Positions 7,363-15,885 are shown, numbered from the stretch's first letter. The stretch is 64,000 nucleotides of DNA from Phormidium tenue FACHB-1050 (GCF_014696925.1 NZ_JACJQY010000020.1:1-64000); one strand, 5' to 3'. Translations and numbers: made by a program. The notes: generated by a model not told the origin, from the sequence alone.

Positions 7363-7774
7363 CAGGTTCAATAAACGCATAGTCTGAGACGATTTTGCCA
7401 GCAATGATATGTTCTTGCAGTACTCTCTCTAATACCTCAGCAGTAGCAGAGTGATACCAAACACCATCTGGATAGACTAATAAAATTGGTCCGCGATCGC
7501 ATACTCGCAAACAATTAGTTTTAGTGCGAAATACTTTGACTTCGAGATCAAGTTCTTTAATCCGTCGTTTGAGATAGTCCCATGCTTGCAAACCAACTTC
7601 TTTTTGACAGCAGAGCGGTTTAGTCTGGTCAGCGCATAAAAATAAATGCTTCTCGATCTGAGGAATTGATAATTGTTGAGCGCGATTGGCTAGCTGTTGA
7701 CGAATCAAATCAAGATCTACAAGATCGTCATTGATCGCCATATCTGGGGTAATAATTTCTGGATTTGCTGCCAT
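7358..7774 (-). CDS. Thioredoxin-like [2Fe-2S] ferredoxin domain protein
   Basis: 138 residues. A leading helical segment is followed by [20 protein letters not shown], then [22 protein letters not shown]. The pattern C47-x7-C55-C56 and C88-x3-C92 is that of thioredoxin-fold [2Fe-2S] ferredoxins (COG3411 type), with the usual [13 protein letters not shown] strand after the last cysteine. Cytoplasmic electron carrier or Fe-S protein of unknown partner. ATG 7774 has only a weak ribosome-binding site. Convergent to the HD-like gene and sharing its terminator; the thylakoid thioredoxin-like gene lies just upstream in the same direction. Confidence 0.85.
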   Translation of the reverse strand: MAANPEIITPDMAINDDLVDLDLIRQQLANRAQQLSIPQIEKHLFLCADQTKPLCCQKEVGLQAWDYLKRRIKELDLEVKVFRTKTNCLRVCDRGPILLVYPDGVWYHSATAEVLERVLQEHIIAGKIVSDYAFIEPA

Positions 7775-7806
7775 ATAAAGAAAAAGGGCAAATATTAGAT
7801 TCTTTT

Positions 7807-7831
7807 CCCCTCTCCTTTGGAAAGAGAGGGG
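7807..7831. terminator. Hairpin downstream of the thylakoid thioredoxin-like gene
   Basis: CCCCTCTC - CTTTGGAAA - GAGAGGGG, T-rich on the reverse strand; placed between two genes read on the minus strand. Confidence 0.5.
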
Positions 7832-7852
7832 TGAGTAGTGAGGTTTTACAAT

Positions 7853-8434
7853 TTAAGGATTCAATTCGTTGATGACTTTATCGGTTTTGCGGAATTTTAA
7901 TTCTGGAGGCGCATCGGGTAAACCTAGTAGCCCTCGAATTGCCGAGTCGAGTTCTTCAAAGCCAAATAAACCTTCGCGATCGTAAGCAACTTTGCCATCT
8001 CCAGAGATCAGCACCGTTTGGGGGACTGTACCTTTGTAATAGTAAGCTTCATCGGCTGGGGTGTAGTTATTGTGTTGTAAGTCCAAACTATCGACAGGAA
8101 CGGCAATCAGACTAATCGTTTTGCCATAAAAGCCTTGGGCTAGGTTGAGAATTGGCGAAAAGCGTTTGCAGTCTGCACTGTCATCGACATAAAAAACTAA
8201 CATGGCAGCACGACCTATCTCAAGGGATTGAGCTAAGCTAATCCGAGGTGGCACAATGGAGCCATTGCCTCCATAGAGGGCAAAGATATTGCCGTCGTAA
8301 GTATCATCGGTAAGTTTTGCTTGCACAGGCTGAGCATCACCCAATACTGTTCCCAGAAATATACTTAGGCTTATACAACTTGCGATCGCTACACATAACA
8401 TAAAGTCAAAAGATCGCTTCAGCCAATTTTTCAT
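7853..8434 (-). CDS. Thioredoxin-like thylakoid protein (photosystem I accumulation factor type)
   Basis: 193 residues from ATG 8434 (a TTG at 8443 is the alternative). An N-terminal hydrophobic segment (about residues 12-34) ends in VQAK, a signal peptide or anchor. The mature part reads LTDDTYDGNIFALYGGNGSIVPPR, then LVFYVDDSADCKRFSPIL, and a thioredoxin-fold region with GTVPQTVLISGDGKVAYDREG. The cis-proline strand (TVPQTVLI) is present, but the CxxC is reduced to one cysteine (ADCKRF). The pattern is that of the cyanobacterial family annotated as thylakoid membrane photosystem I accumulation factor (Slr1796-like, from memory). Probably lumenal. Followed by folE upstream on the same strand with a hairpin between. 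Confidence 0.72.
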   Translation of the reverse strand: MKNWLKRSFDFMLCVAIASCISLSIFLGTVLGDAQPVQAKLTDDTYDGNIFALYGGNGSIVPPRISLAQSLEIGRAAMLVFYVDDSADCKRFSPILNLAQGFYGKTISLIAVPVDSLDLQHNNYTPADEAYYYKGTVPQTVLISGDGKVAYDREGLFGFEELDSAIRGLLGLPDAPPELKFRKTDKVINELNP

Positions 8435-8490
8435 TATCTTCAATATAAATTCTTCTACAGAACACTATAAGTGCTAGCCATCACAAATTA

Positions 8491-8542
8491 AAACCCAGAG
8501 GTTAGGGACGGTACAAAGTACTGATCCTAATCTCTGGGTTTT
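8491..8542. terminator. Hairpin terminator downstream of folE
   Basis: AAACCCAGAGGTTAGG and its complement (one mismatch) around a 19-base loop that contains GTAC; T-run follows on the reverse strand. Confidence 0.65.
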
Positions 8543-8560
8543 TCTCAAGTGCAAAATATC

Positions 8561-9328
8561 TTACGAATCGCCAAAGCCATGCGCCCGAATCAGATCGAAG
8601 AATTCTTTTTTCATCGATGGGTCACTTCGGAAAGAACCACGCACGATGGAGTTAACCATTTTGGTTTCGGGTTCTTTGACTCCACGCCAAGTCATGCACA
8701 TATGCTGAGCCTTGATCACAAATGCTAAACCTTTAGGCTTAATCAGATTTTCAATCGTATCGGCAACCATGATCGCTGCTTCTTCTTGGATATGCGGACG
8801 ACTCATCACCCAATCTACGATGCGGTTAAATTTGGAGATGCCAATAACGCGATCGCTAGGGACGATACCAATCCATGCTTGCCCTACAATCGGCACAAAG
8901 TGGTGAGAACATGCTGAACGCACGGTAATTGGACCAAGGGTATAGATCTCATCAAGTTCTTTGGCATTGGGGAAATCTGTAACTTTGGGCATGGGATGAT
9001 AACGCCCTTTGAAAACCTCATCCACATACATCTTGGCAACCCGCCGAGCCGTTTCTTTGGTGTTGTGATCATTGGCAGTATCAATAATCAATGAGTCAAA
9101 AACACCTTGCAGCTTTCCTTCGATTTCTTTTTTGAGTTCTTCTCGTTCGATATCGCTGATGTGATGAGAGATCGAGTCATTGGCTAAAAAAGGATCGCCA
9201 GCCGCGATCACACGATCGCGAATAATTTGTGAAATTGCTTTTCGGGTAGGTAGAGATTCAAGGACTTTGGCGGCTTTTGAATCATTTTCAGAAGTGGGAC
9301 TGACAGGGCGAGAGATACTGATCGTCAT
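8561..9328 (-). CDS. folE: GTP cyclohydrolase I
   Basis: Catalyses GTP to 7,8-dihydroneopterin triphosphate, the first step of folate/tetrahydropterin synthesis. The 255-residue protein has a variable N-terminus (about 1-75), then TKETARRVAKMYVDEVFKG, the zinc and active-site region TVRSACSHHFVPIVGQAWIGIVP, GISKFNRIVDWV, and AQHMCMTWRGVKEPETKMVNSIVRG. The zinc ligands Cys (SACSHH), His and Cys (HMCM) are all present. ATG 9328 is well placed. Monocistronic. The dihydroneopterin aldolase of the same pathway lies in this window at 58.7 kb as a fusion. Confidence 0.95.
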   Translation of the reverse strand: MTISISRPVSPTSENDSKAAKVLESLPTRKAISQIIRDRVIAAGDPFLANDSISHHISDIEREELKKEIEGKLQGVFDSLIIDTANDHNTKETARRVAKMYVDEVFKGRYHPMPKVTDFPNAKELDEIYTLGPITVRSACSHHFVPIVGQAWIGIVPSDRVIGISKFNRIVDWVMSRPHIQEEAAIMVADTIENLIKPKGLAFVIKAQHMCMTWRGVKEPETKMVNSIVRGSFRSDPSMKKEFFDLIRAHGFGDS

Positions 9329-9791
9329 GGTGATACTTACTAGATGTCTAGTGAATTAACTTAAGAAGGAAGAGGCTAAAAAATGCGGAGAAAACAGTAG
9401 ATAAACATCAAAATTTTGTGTTTGAGTCAGATCGAAACTACCAGCATAAAAAGGTGTTTAACTAGCGATTCAAACTATAAAATTTAATATATTCTCCCAT
9501 ATTCGCAGATCAGTGGGAGTTATTGCTTCTCTCAATAGATTGAACTTTTTCAATCGTTATTTAATATGCCTACATAATTCTAAACTATTCCTTCGTGGCT
9601 TAGGCGCTTCTGGGTTAAGGTTCAGTTAATTCCATCCATAAGATATATAGCTGTCGCCAAGTGTATAAGGACATAAAACCCAAGAAGAGAATGGCGGCGC
9701 GAAGCGCCGCCATTCTCTTCTTGGGTTTTGCTTTTGTCCTAACAAGAATGGCGACAGCTATAAATATCAAACCAAAGCCTTTTGCTGGAAT
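9329..9791. other. Gene-free region between folE and SDR gene
   Basis: The first 300 bases are AT-rich and should contain the folE promoter; the remainder is family A copy A2, which also sits at the 3' end of the SDR gene. No open frame of note. Confidence 0.6.
9646..9762. repeat. Family A palindromic element (copy A2)
   Basis: 117 bp. TATAGCTGTCGCC ... AGGACATAAAACCCAAGAAGAGAATGGCGGCGC, GAA, complement ... GTCCTAACAAGAATGGCGACAGCTATA. Confidence 0.85.
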
Positions 9792-10523
9792 TTAAAAGGT
9801 TCCTGCATTTGGCATTAGCACAAGGTCATTGATCATTGCATCGGCAGGCAGATTGATTAAAGTCATGATCGAGTCAGCTACCGTAGCAGGTCGCAGCATA
9901 GCGGCACGATTAAAACTAGGTGGCACTTTATCGCCGAGAGTATCCCATAGAGGCGTATCGACAGAACCAGGACAAATGGACATAACTTTGATGCCGTGGG
10001 GTTGTTCCTCGGCGGCGATCGCCTGAGTCAAACCCAATAGTGCAAATTTACTTGCACAATATGCGCCCCAATTGGGAAAACCTTGCTTACCTGCGATCGA
10101 AGCCACGTTAATAATCGTGCCGCTCTTTTGCGATCGCATAGTTGGCAATACAGTCTGTAAGCATTGAAATACACTGGTGAGATTCAGGTCAAACAACTTC
10201 TGCCATTCGGTCAGAGGCATATCAATTAATTCGCCGATATACGCCATACCTGCATTATTAATCAAAATATCTACGCCGCCCATCTCCGTAACGATCGCTT
10301 GCATCTTTGTGGCAACTTGAGAAATATCACCGAGGTCTATGGCATAGCCTTTAGCATGACTACCTGCGGGTATGCTAAGGATGTGATCGGGATGGCGGCT
10401 AACTAGACTGACCTGTGCGCCAGCTTGTAATAGTCGCAATGCCACTTCTTTGCCGATACCACTACTTGCTCCAGTAACGATCGCTTTCTTACCTGTTAAT
10501 TTAGCTGATACTGTATCTGTCAT
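9792..10523 (-). CDS. SDR family NAD(P)-dependent oxidoreductase
   Basis: 243-residue classical short-chain dehydrogenase. Rossmann glycine motif VTGASSGIGKEVA near residue 18, NNAGMAYIGEL near 88, catalytic Ser in NVASIAG, YCASK (Tyr and Lys of the active site) near 155, and PGSVDTPLW after the sixth strand. The length and the C-terminal MPNAGTF are standard for the 3-oxoacyl-ACP reductase-like group; substrate cannot be told. ATG 10523; a small membrane-protein gene is divergent with about 40 bases between, so the promoters overlap. Confidence 0.9.
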   Translation of the reverse strand: MTDTVSAKLTGKKAIVTGASSGIGKEVALRLLQAGAQVSLVSRHPDHILSIPAGSHAKGYAIDLGDISQVATKMQAIVTEMGGVDILINNAGMAYIGELIDMPLTEWQKLFDLNLTSVFQCLQTVLPTMRSQKSGTIINVASIAGKQGFPNWGAYCASKFALLGLTQAIAAEEQPHGIKVMSICPGSVDTPLWDTLGDKVPPSFNRAAMLRPATVADSIMTLINLPADAMINDLVLMPNAGTF

Positions 10524-10561
10524 GGTTTAACTTGTTTTCCTTTAGTCTATGTCAAAAGTCT

Positions 10562-11137
10562 ATGTCAAAAAAAGTAGGACGGAGCTTTTGGTGGCTATGG
10601 CTGATTGCAAATATTATTGGCAATGCGATGTTACCTATCCTCGTTTGGCAAGATCCTTACGATCTGCGATCGCGTATTTTTATCAATGAAATACTGCATG
10701 GGGTAGGGATTTCTATCGCTCAGTCTGTAGTGTTGCGAGATCGCTTTACCCCAAAAAAGGAATGGTGGTTACCGTTAACTCTTGGTGGCTGGACGATTGG
10801 GCTAATGATTGTCTTTTTTGTGCCTGCTCTATCATGGCGATCGCAGGGGCAAAGCTTTCCATCGCTCTCAATTTTGATGATTGATTTTGCGATCATTGGC
10901 ATGATTGTCAGTATTTGCCAATGGCAGTTACTCAAATCATTTCGCGCCGCAGGACTGTGGTTATTTGCCAGTCCGATCGCTTTGTCTTTGAGTATTTTTG
11001 GGCTGTATCTCGGCTATATGTCGAGGTCAACAATCTTAGCTAGTGCCTTGCAAGGATTAATCTATGGCGCTATTACAGGATTAGCTATTATTAAAGTCTT
11101 GCGATCGCCAAAGATTTTACCCAAAAACAAAAAATGA
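10562..11137 (+). CDS. Multi-pass membrane protein of unknown function
   Basis: 191 residues from ATG 10562 (MSKKVGRSFWW); an in-frame TTG at 10532 would add ten residues and overlap the control region of the divergent SDR gene. Hydrophobic segments lie at about residues 10-30, 45-60, 70-90, 98-115, 128-150 and 155-175, so five or six membrane helices are likely. No motif recognised. The start region contains a tandem TCTATGTCAAAA, giving two ATGs in different frames; only the second opens this frame. Confidence 0.6.
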   Translation: MSKKVGRSFWWLWLIANIIGNAMLPILVWQDPYDLRSRIFINEILHGVGISIAQSVVLRDRFTPKKEWWLPLTLGGWTIGLMIVFFVPALSWRSQGQSFPSLSILMIDFAIIGMIVSICQWQLLKSFRAAGLWLFASPIALSLSIFGLYLGYMSRSTILASALQGLIYGAITGLAIIKVLRSPKILPKNKK

Positions 11138-11167
11138 TAAACGGCGCGAAGCGCTACCCATCATACA

Positions 11168-11273
11168 AATCATCCAAAAGCACAAAATGGCTACGCCATT
11201 TTGTGCTTTTGGATGATTTGTTGGGTTTGTTTTTTAATTCACAAAAGTGTGACGACACTTTTGTGAATTGGTA
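11168..11273 (+). repeat. Family C element (copy C3, altered left hairpin)
   Basis: CATCCAAAAGCACAAAATGGC-GCCATTTTGTGCTTTTGGATG, then TTGGGTTTG and a second hairpin ending GTGAATTGGTA. The left arm is extended and no clean target duplication is seen. It lies at the 3' ends of two convergent genes. Confidence 0.65.
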
Positions 11274-11801
11274 TCACTCTTCATTGGCAGCTTCTACAAA
11301 TCGCAAATCTCGTTTTAAAAATGTTTTCTCACCTGTTTCCGTGTCCACCGTTGCTCGAATTAAGCTAGTCCTGATCACCAGCAGCTTTGCCATGTAGTAA
11401 GGGCTATCTGGTTCCAAAATCAACACGCGATCGCCAACTTGTAATGGTCGAATTGTGGGGATAGGCATATTTCTCTTGTTGTCTAAATCTTGGCTAAGAC
11501 TGCTTTGGGATGAAGTCTCAACCAACTCAGATGACGAAACTCGATCTTTAATTAAATGTTCTACATATTGCTTGAGTTTTTGCTCTAGGGTAGCTTCTAA
11601 GGCTGAAAAGCGTTCAAGTTCTTCCTGTTGAACAAAAGTTGATCCTAACCTGTTACCCAAAATATAATGTAAACCCTGAATTACTAACTCTGCCTCCGTT
11701 TTACCAGTAATTTTAGTTTTTTCGACCAAGCTTGCATAGAGTTCACTAGATAGCTGAACAGTTATGGCGTGACTAGGAGAATTAATGTCAGGGCTTTCCA
11801 T
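11274..11801 (-). CDS. Ribbon-helix-helix-like protein with coiled coil and SH3-like C-terminus
   Basis: 175 residues from ATG 11801 (MESPDINSPSHAITVQL); the longer frame has no family support. Residues about 10-45 (AITVQLSSELYASLVEKTKITGKTEAELV) look like a ribbon-helix-helix DNA-binding domain. A charged helical stretch follows (about 55-85, likely coiled coil), then a Ser-rich linker and a C-terminal domain starting PLQVGDRVLILEPDSPYYMAKLLVI that resembles a small SH3/KOW-type barrel. I do not recognise the whole. Divergent from the peroxiredoxin gene with 92 bases between starts, so it may control that gene. Confidence 0.6.
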   Translation of the reverse strand: MESPDINSPSHAITVQLSSELYASLVEKTKITGKTEAELVIQGLHYILGNRLGSTFVQQEELERFSALEATLEQKLKQYVEHLIKDRVSSSELVETSSQSSLSQDLDNKRNMPIPTIRPLQVGDRVLILEPDSPYYMAKLLVIRTSLIRATVDTETGEKTFLKRDLRFVEAANEE

Positions 11802-11893
11802 GGTAGTTATTCTTGATAAGATGATGAGTGGCTGTGAACCAAATACTATGCTCCAGTCTAAACCCCAAATCAAAAGGTAATACAGGAAACTCT

Positions 11894-12346
11894 ATGTCTG
11901 TCGAAGTCGGTCAAAAAGCTCCAGATTTTACTTTACCTAGCGATCGCGGTGATATTACCCTCAGCCGCTACGAAGGTAAGACCAATGTTGTACTAGCCTT
12001 TTATCCAGGAGATTTTTCTCCTCTTTGCACCAGTGAGATGCAATGTTTCGCAGATGATTGGACAAAATTTCGGGAAGCTGGAGCAGAAATCCTTGGCATT
12101 AGCACCGATCCAATTGAGAAACATATTGAGTTTTCTAAAAAGTTAGGTTTACAGTTCCCCTTGCTAAGCGATCGCAACCAAGAGGTTTGTAAAAAGTACG
12201 GGGTTTCCAGTTTGTTTGGCAGTAAACGCGCCTATTGCATCATCGATATTCATGGCATCATCCGTTATAAGCATATTGAATTTCTGCCCGTTTTTAAGCG
12301 TGAAGATTCGGAACTCTTGGTCGTATTGAGAAGTCTCAAATCTTAG
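11894..12346 (+). CDS. Peroxiredoxin (AhpC/TSA, BCP-type)
   Basis: 150 residues from ATG 11894 (MSVEVGQKAPDF), with AGGA upstream. Thiol peroxidase: the peroxidatic cysteine lies in YPGDFSPLCTSEMQCF (P-x3-S-x2-C form), followed by WTKFREAGAEILGISTDPIEKHIEFSKKLGLQFPLLSD and a second cysteine in NQEVCKKYG that could be the resolving residue. A third cysteine follows six residues after the first. The C-terminal part (YCIIDIHGIIRYKHIEF) is the usual strand pair. It reduces hydroperoxides, with thioredoxin as likely donor. Divergent from the ribbon-helix-helix-like gene. Confidence 0.9.
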   Translation: MSVEVGQKAPDFTLPSDRGDITLSRYEGKTNVVLAFYPGDFSPLCTSEMQCFADDWTKFREAGAEILGISTDPIEKHIEFSKKLGLQFPLLSDRNQEVCKKYGVSSLFGSKRAYCIIDIHGIIRYKHIEFLPVFKREDSELLVVLRSLKS

Positions 12347-12370
12347 AATTTAAAATGAGTGGCTTAAATG

Positions 12371-12423
12371 AAGAACTGATTTTTGATGGCACAGCGAAGC
12401 CGCGCCATCAAAAATCAGTTCTT
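12371..12423. terminator. Family H hairpin, peroxiredoxin terminator
   Basis: AAGAACTGATTTTTGATGGC, 13-base loop, complement. A related hairpin ends the giant protein gene at 41993-42042. Confidence 0.65.
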
Positions 12424-12486
12424 TGTTTTATGGTGAATCCCTAAGCCCTCATCTTAATCTTAAAGACTCAGTTTGGGATGTCATCT

Positions 12487-12864
12487 ATGAAACCTATAAT
12501 TTGCGCTCTATTCCTGGCCCCGATCGCCACTCTAGCTGTATTCTCAACCCAATTTACCGCTACGGTAAGCGCTCAATCCGTCACAGCCAAAAGCTGCGTT
12601 GCTGATGTTATTGGTCAAGATATTGGCTCACAAGTAAATATCCGATCAGGCGCAGGGACTATTTTTAATGTGATCGGCACGGTATCGGTGGGTAACCTTG
12701 TGATTGTGGCTAATGATGATCAAGACAAGAGTGGAGTCATAGCTCCGCTTAGTCGCAAAGATAGCGAAGGGAAGACTTGGTATTTAACGACCAGATTTCG
12801 AGCAAGTCCTTATAAGGGTTGGATGAGAGAAGATTTCTTAAAGTTAAGATGTCCTTATCCATAA
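12487..12864 (+). CDS. Secreted SH3b-domain protein
   Basis: 125 residues. ATG 12487 has GGGA eight bases upstream; ATG 12478 adds three residues. A signal peptide (MKPIICALFLAPIATLAVF, cleavage near VSAQ) is followed by a bacterial SH3 domain: QVNIRSGAGTIFNVIGTVSVGNLVIVAND, then a loop and TWYLTTRFRASPYKGWMREDFLKLRC. Two cysteines (AKSCVAD, KLRCPY) could form a disulfide outside the cytoplasm. Periplasmic; likely binds cell wall or proteins. Single gene with its own terminator. Confidence 0.8.
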   Translation: MKPIICALFLAPIATLAVFSTQFTATVSAQSVTAKSCVADVIGQDIGSQVNIRSGAGTIFNVIGTVSVGNLVIVANDDQDKSGVIAPLSRKDSEGKTWYLTTRFRASPYKGWMREDFLKLRCPYP

Positions 12865-12865
12865 C

Positions 12866-12903
12866 AAAGAAGAGAGAACTTAAAAAGTTCTCTCTTCTTT
12901 TTT
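12866..12903 (+). terminator. Rho-independent terminator after SH3b gene
   Basis: AAAGAAGAGAGAACT-TAAAA-AGTTCTCTCTTCTTT followed by TTTT. Confidence 0.85.
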
Positions 12904-12904
12904 G

Positions 12905-13008
12905 TAGCTATAGCCACCCGTATCAGTACAAAATAAACCCCAAATAGTGTAAGGCGGCGCGAAGCGCCGCCTTACACTATTTTACTAACAAGAATGGCGA
13001 CAACTATA
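12905..13008. repeat. Family A palindromic element (copy A3)
   Basis: TAGCTATAGCCACCCGTATCAG ... AAATAGTGTAAGGCGGCGC-GAA-complement ... CTAACAAGAATGGCGACAACTATA; abuts the ispD stop codon. Confidence 0.8.
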
Positions 13009-13692
13009 TCAATTCCGCTGGTTTAAAATGAATTCAGCGATCGCTAAATCTTGAGGTGTAGTCACTTTGAGATTAGTTTCTTCACCCATAACGATCTGTA
13101 CTGCTAAGCCAACTTTTTCTAATAAAGCCGCATCATCAGTAACTTCCCACCCTAGTTCCAAGGCAGTGAGATGAGCATTTTTGATTACGTCTAGTTGGAA
13201 ACCTTGGGGCGTTTGTGCCGCCCAAAGATGATCGCGATTGGGGGTATCAACAATGGTTAAGCCATCGACGACTTTAATCGTATCTTTGACTGGCACAGCC
13301 GCAATAAAACCTTGCATCTTTTGCAAAGCCACATCGCAACGATCAAATAGTTCAGGTGTCACCAAGCATCTCGCACCATCATGGATTAAGACGTGATCGC
13401 AATCTATCGGCAAAGCTTTTAAACCATTGAATACCGAAGCTTGACGAGTTGCTCCACCTTGAATCAGTCGAATTGGCTTCAGTTGACTGATCTCATTAAA
13501 AATCTTTTGAAACTCTGGATAGTCATGGGGTTGTCCCATTACGCCAATCCAAGCGATCGCCTCAGAAGCGATCGCTGCTTCTAGAGTCCATTGCAAAATT
13601 GGCTTGCCGAGTAAAGGTAATAGCAGCTTGTTGCAATCGGCTCCCATGCGTTTGCCGCTACCCGCCGCAGGAATTAGTAGATGACAGGTCAT
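13009..13692 (-). CDS. ispD: 2-C-methyl-D-erythritol 4-phosphate cytidylyltransferase
   Basis: Third step of the MEP isoprenoid pathway, making CDP-methylerythritol from MEP and CTP. 227 residues, normal length. The nucleotide-binding loop LIPAAGSGKRMGADCNKLLLPLLGKP is at the N-terminus, followed by GGATRQASVFNGL, VLIHDGARCLVTPEL, PVKDTIKVVD, LWAAQTPQGFQLD and VTDDAALLE, all IspD signatures. ATG 13692 lies three bases after the stop of the DUF2839 gene, so the two are co-transcribed. Plastid-type isoprenoid supply for carotenoids and phytol. Confidence 0.95.
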   Translation of the reverse strand: MTCHLLIPAAGSGKRMGADCNKLLLPLLGKPILQWTLEAAIASEAIAWIGVMGQPHDYPEFQKIFNEISQLKPIRLIQGGATRQASVFNGLKALPIDCDHVLIHDGARCLVTPELFDRCDVALQKMQGFIAAVPVKDTIKVVDGLTIVDTPNRDHLWAAQTPQGFQLDVIKNAHLTALELGWEVTDDAALLEKVGLAVQIVMGEETNLKVTTPQDLAIAEFILNQRN

Positions 13693-13695
13693 AGA

Positions 13696-13914
13696 TTAAT
13701 CGGCAAGATGCCACCAACCAAAGGCGGGACCAATAAACCGAATTGTCACCCAGATTAAGGCGGTTGCACCAATGCCATACCAAGCCGCTTGGGTAGAAAC
13801 TTCGACAAATTTATTTGCCTTGTCTTTGGTTAAGAAAGGTATCCAAGATGCGATCGGCTCAGTCTTACCATAGTCATCACCTAAGACCTGCTTACGGCGT
13901 TTTGACTCGCCCAT
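13696..13914 (-). CDS. DUF2839 family small membrane protein
   Basis: 72 residues starting MGESKRRKQVLGDDYGK, the fixed opening of the cyanobacterial DUF2839 family, followed by a C-terminal membrane helix (about residues 43-64, AWYGIGATALIWVTIRFIG). Function unknown. First gene of a two-gene unit with ispD, three bases apart; the pairing may simply be shared transcription. Confidence 0.85.
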   Translation of the reverse strand: MGESKRRKQVLGDDYGKTEPIASWIPFLTKDKANKFVEVSTQAAWYGIGATALIWVTIRFIGPAFGWWHLAD

Positions 13915-13968
13915 AAATATATGCTCCTAAACTAACAATTGCTCTAAAGGATCAATAATTGCTGTGAT

Positions 13969-14025
13969 AAAGAATCATCTTTTTTGTTGATTAGCTTTGC
14001 CAAGCAACAAAAAAGATGATTCTTT
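13969..14025. terminator. Hairpin downstream of ilvA
   Basis: AAAGAATCATCTTTTTTGTTG, 15-base loop, complement; T-rich. Lies beyond the E3 element. Confidence 0.55.
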
Positions 14026-14037
14026 ATTTTAACTGAA

Positions 14038-14139
14038 AGTAGCTAGGCATAAGTAAACTAAAAACCTAGAAAGCTGTCCCGCCCGCATAGCGGGCGGGAC
14101 AGCTTCTGGTTTTAGGGTTTAATTATGGTGAGCTACTTA
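14038..14139 (+). repeat. Family E palindromic element (copy E3)
   Basis: AGTAGCTAGGCATAAGTAAACTAAAAACC ... AGCTGTCCCGCCCGC-ATA-GCGGGCGGGACAGCT ... GGTGAGCTACTT. Nearly identical to E1 in reverse orientation, so recently copied. Confidence 0.85.
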
Positions 14140-14150
14140 ACAAACAAAAC

Positions 14151-15662
14151 TCAACCTAAGAACAACTTATAGACTGGATTTTGGCTTTCATCCCAGTAGC
14201 GATAACCGAGAGTATCGAGAAATGCTTGCCACTCTTCCATTTCTGATGGTGGTACTTGCACGCCCACAACAATCCTTCCATAATCTGCACCATTGTTTCG
14301 ATAATGGAATAGGCTAATATTCCAGTTAGGACTCATGGAGCCGACGAACTTCATCAAAGCTCCTGGACGCTCAGGAAACTCAAAGCGATAGAGTAGCTCA
14401 TTATTTGCAAGAGGCGATCGCCCGCCGACCATATGGCGTAGATGCAGTTTCGTGAGTTCATCATCCGTAATCTCGATCGCAGTAAATCCATTCTCAGCAA
14501 AAGTGGTTGCTAGATTTGCGGCATCAGCACGATTAACAATCTGCACACCAATAAAAATATGAGCAATTTCTTGATCAGCAATCCGATAGCTAAATTCAGT
14601 TAAGTTCCGTTTGCCCAGCAGTTCACAAAATTTCCGCAAACTCCCTGACTGTTCAGGAATAGTTACCGCAAAAATAGCTTCACGATTTTCACCTAATTCG
14701 GCACGTTCGGCAACAAACCGCAAGCGATCAAAGTTCATATTCGCACCACAGGCGATCGCTACTAGGGTTTGTCCTGCGATGCCCTCACGTTCAACATAAG
14801 CCTTTGCCCCTGCGATCGCCAAGGCTCCAGCAGGTTCTAAAATCGAGCGTGTATCTTCAAAAACATCCTTGATCGCTGCACAGGTATTATCGGTATCAAC
14901 TAACAAAATTTCATCGACATATTGCTGACAAAGCCGAAATGTCTCTTTACCAACTTCGCGCACTGCCACCCCATCAGCAAACAAACCAACTTGATCGAGG
15001 CGCACTCGATGCCCAGCCTGTAGCGATCGTGACATCGCATCAGAGTCCACAGGTTCCACACCAATAATTTTAATCTCAGGTCGTAGCCGCTTCACATAGG
15101 CAGCCACACCCGAAATCAATCCACCACCACCGATCGCCACAAAAATTGCATGGATTGGCTTCTGATATTGGCGCAAAATCTCCATACCAATCGTTCCCTG
15201 TCCCGCAATTACATCAGGATCATCAAAGGGATGAATAAAAGTTAAATTCTTTTCCGCTTCCAATTGACGGGCATAGGCATAGGCATCGTCATAGGTATCG
15301 CCATACAAGACCACTTCACCACCGCGCATTTTTACCGCGTTTACTTTCACCTGTGGTGTAGTCACAGGCATGACAATAATCGCTTTTGTACCTAACTCAC
15401 GAGCGCTAAGAGCCACACCCTGAGCATGATTGCCTGCTGACGCAGCGATTACACCTTTCATGAGCAAATCATGGGGCAATTGCGCCATTTTGTTATAAGC
15501 ACCACGTAACTTAAAGGAGAAAACTGATTGCATATCTTCTCTTTTAAGTAACAGTCGATTATTTAATCTTACCGATAGATTGGGAGCCAATTCTAAGGGA
15601 GATTCTTGCGCGACATCATACACGCGAGCTTTGAGAATTCGTTCTAAATAGTCAGACTGCAC
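14151..15662 (-). CDS. ilvA: Threonine ammonia-lyase, biosynthetic
   Basis: PLP enzyme converting threonine to 2-oxobutanoate and ammonia, the committed step to isoleucine. 503 residues, the long allosteric form. Catalytic domain (about 1-320): KREDMQSVFSFKLRGAYNKM with the PLP lysine, SAGNHAQGVALSA, GGGGLISGVA, and EPAGALAIAGAK. Two ACT-like regulatory domains follow (about 325-400 and 420-500: EQSGSLRKFCELLG, ERPGALMKFVGSM). Start is GTG at 15662 (VQSDYLERIL), matching the family length. Monocistronic. Confidence 0.94.
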   Translation of the reverse strand: MQSDYLERILKARVYDVAQESPLELAPNLSVRLNNRLLLKREDMQSVFSFKLRGAYNKMAQLPHDLLMKGVIAASAGNHAQGVALSARELGTKAIIVMPVTTPQVKVNAVKMRGGEVVLYGDTYDDAYAYARQLEAEKNLTFIHPFDDPDVIAGQGTIGMEILRQYQKPIHAIFVAIGGGGLISGVAAYVKRLRPEIKIIGVEPVDSDAMSRSLQAGHRVRLDQVGLFADGVAVREVGKETFRLCQQYVDEILLVDTDNTCAAIKDVFEDTRSILEPAGALAIAGAKAYVEREGIAGQTLVAIACGANMNFDRLRFVAERAELGENREAIFAVTIPEQSGSLRKFCELLGKRNLTEFSYRIADQEIAHIFIGVQIVNRADAANLATTFAENGFTAIEITDDELTKLHLRHMVGGRSPLANNELLYRFEFPERPGALMKFVGSMSPNWNISLFHYRNNGADYGRIVVGVQVPPSEMEEWQAFLDTLGYRYWDESQNPVYKLFLG

Positions 15663-15792
15663 AACGCTATCAACTCAATTATTGATTTTTATAGGTTGCT
15701 GTGCTGTGAGTACTACAACCTATAAAACTTTGTTTAAGAATCTACAATTTTACTCTCTTTTTCGCATTTTTAATATGACTTCCACAAAAAAG

Positions 15793-15885
15793 CATCAATT
15801 CTCATTATGAAACCGATTTTGGTGTTTCTAGCGCCTTCGGCGCTAGAAACACCAAAATCGGTTTTTTGAAAGCCGCATTGCAAGG
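15793..15885. repeat. Family D element (copy D1, right part lost)
   Basis: CAATTCTCATTATGAAA end, then hairpin AACCGATTTTGGTGTTTCTAGCGCC and complement, then TTTTTTGAAAGCCGC where the second hairpin is missing. Confidence 0.65.

Noticed and set aside
11828-11893. N-terminal extension of the peroxiredoxin gene
   Set aside because: It overlaps the 5' end of the divergent gene, and peroxiredoxins start near VGQKAPDF; ATG 11894 is suitably placed.
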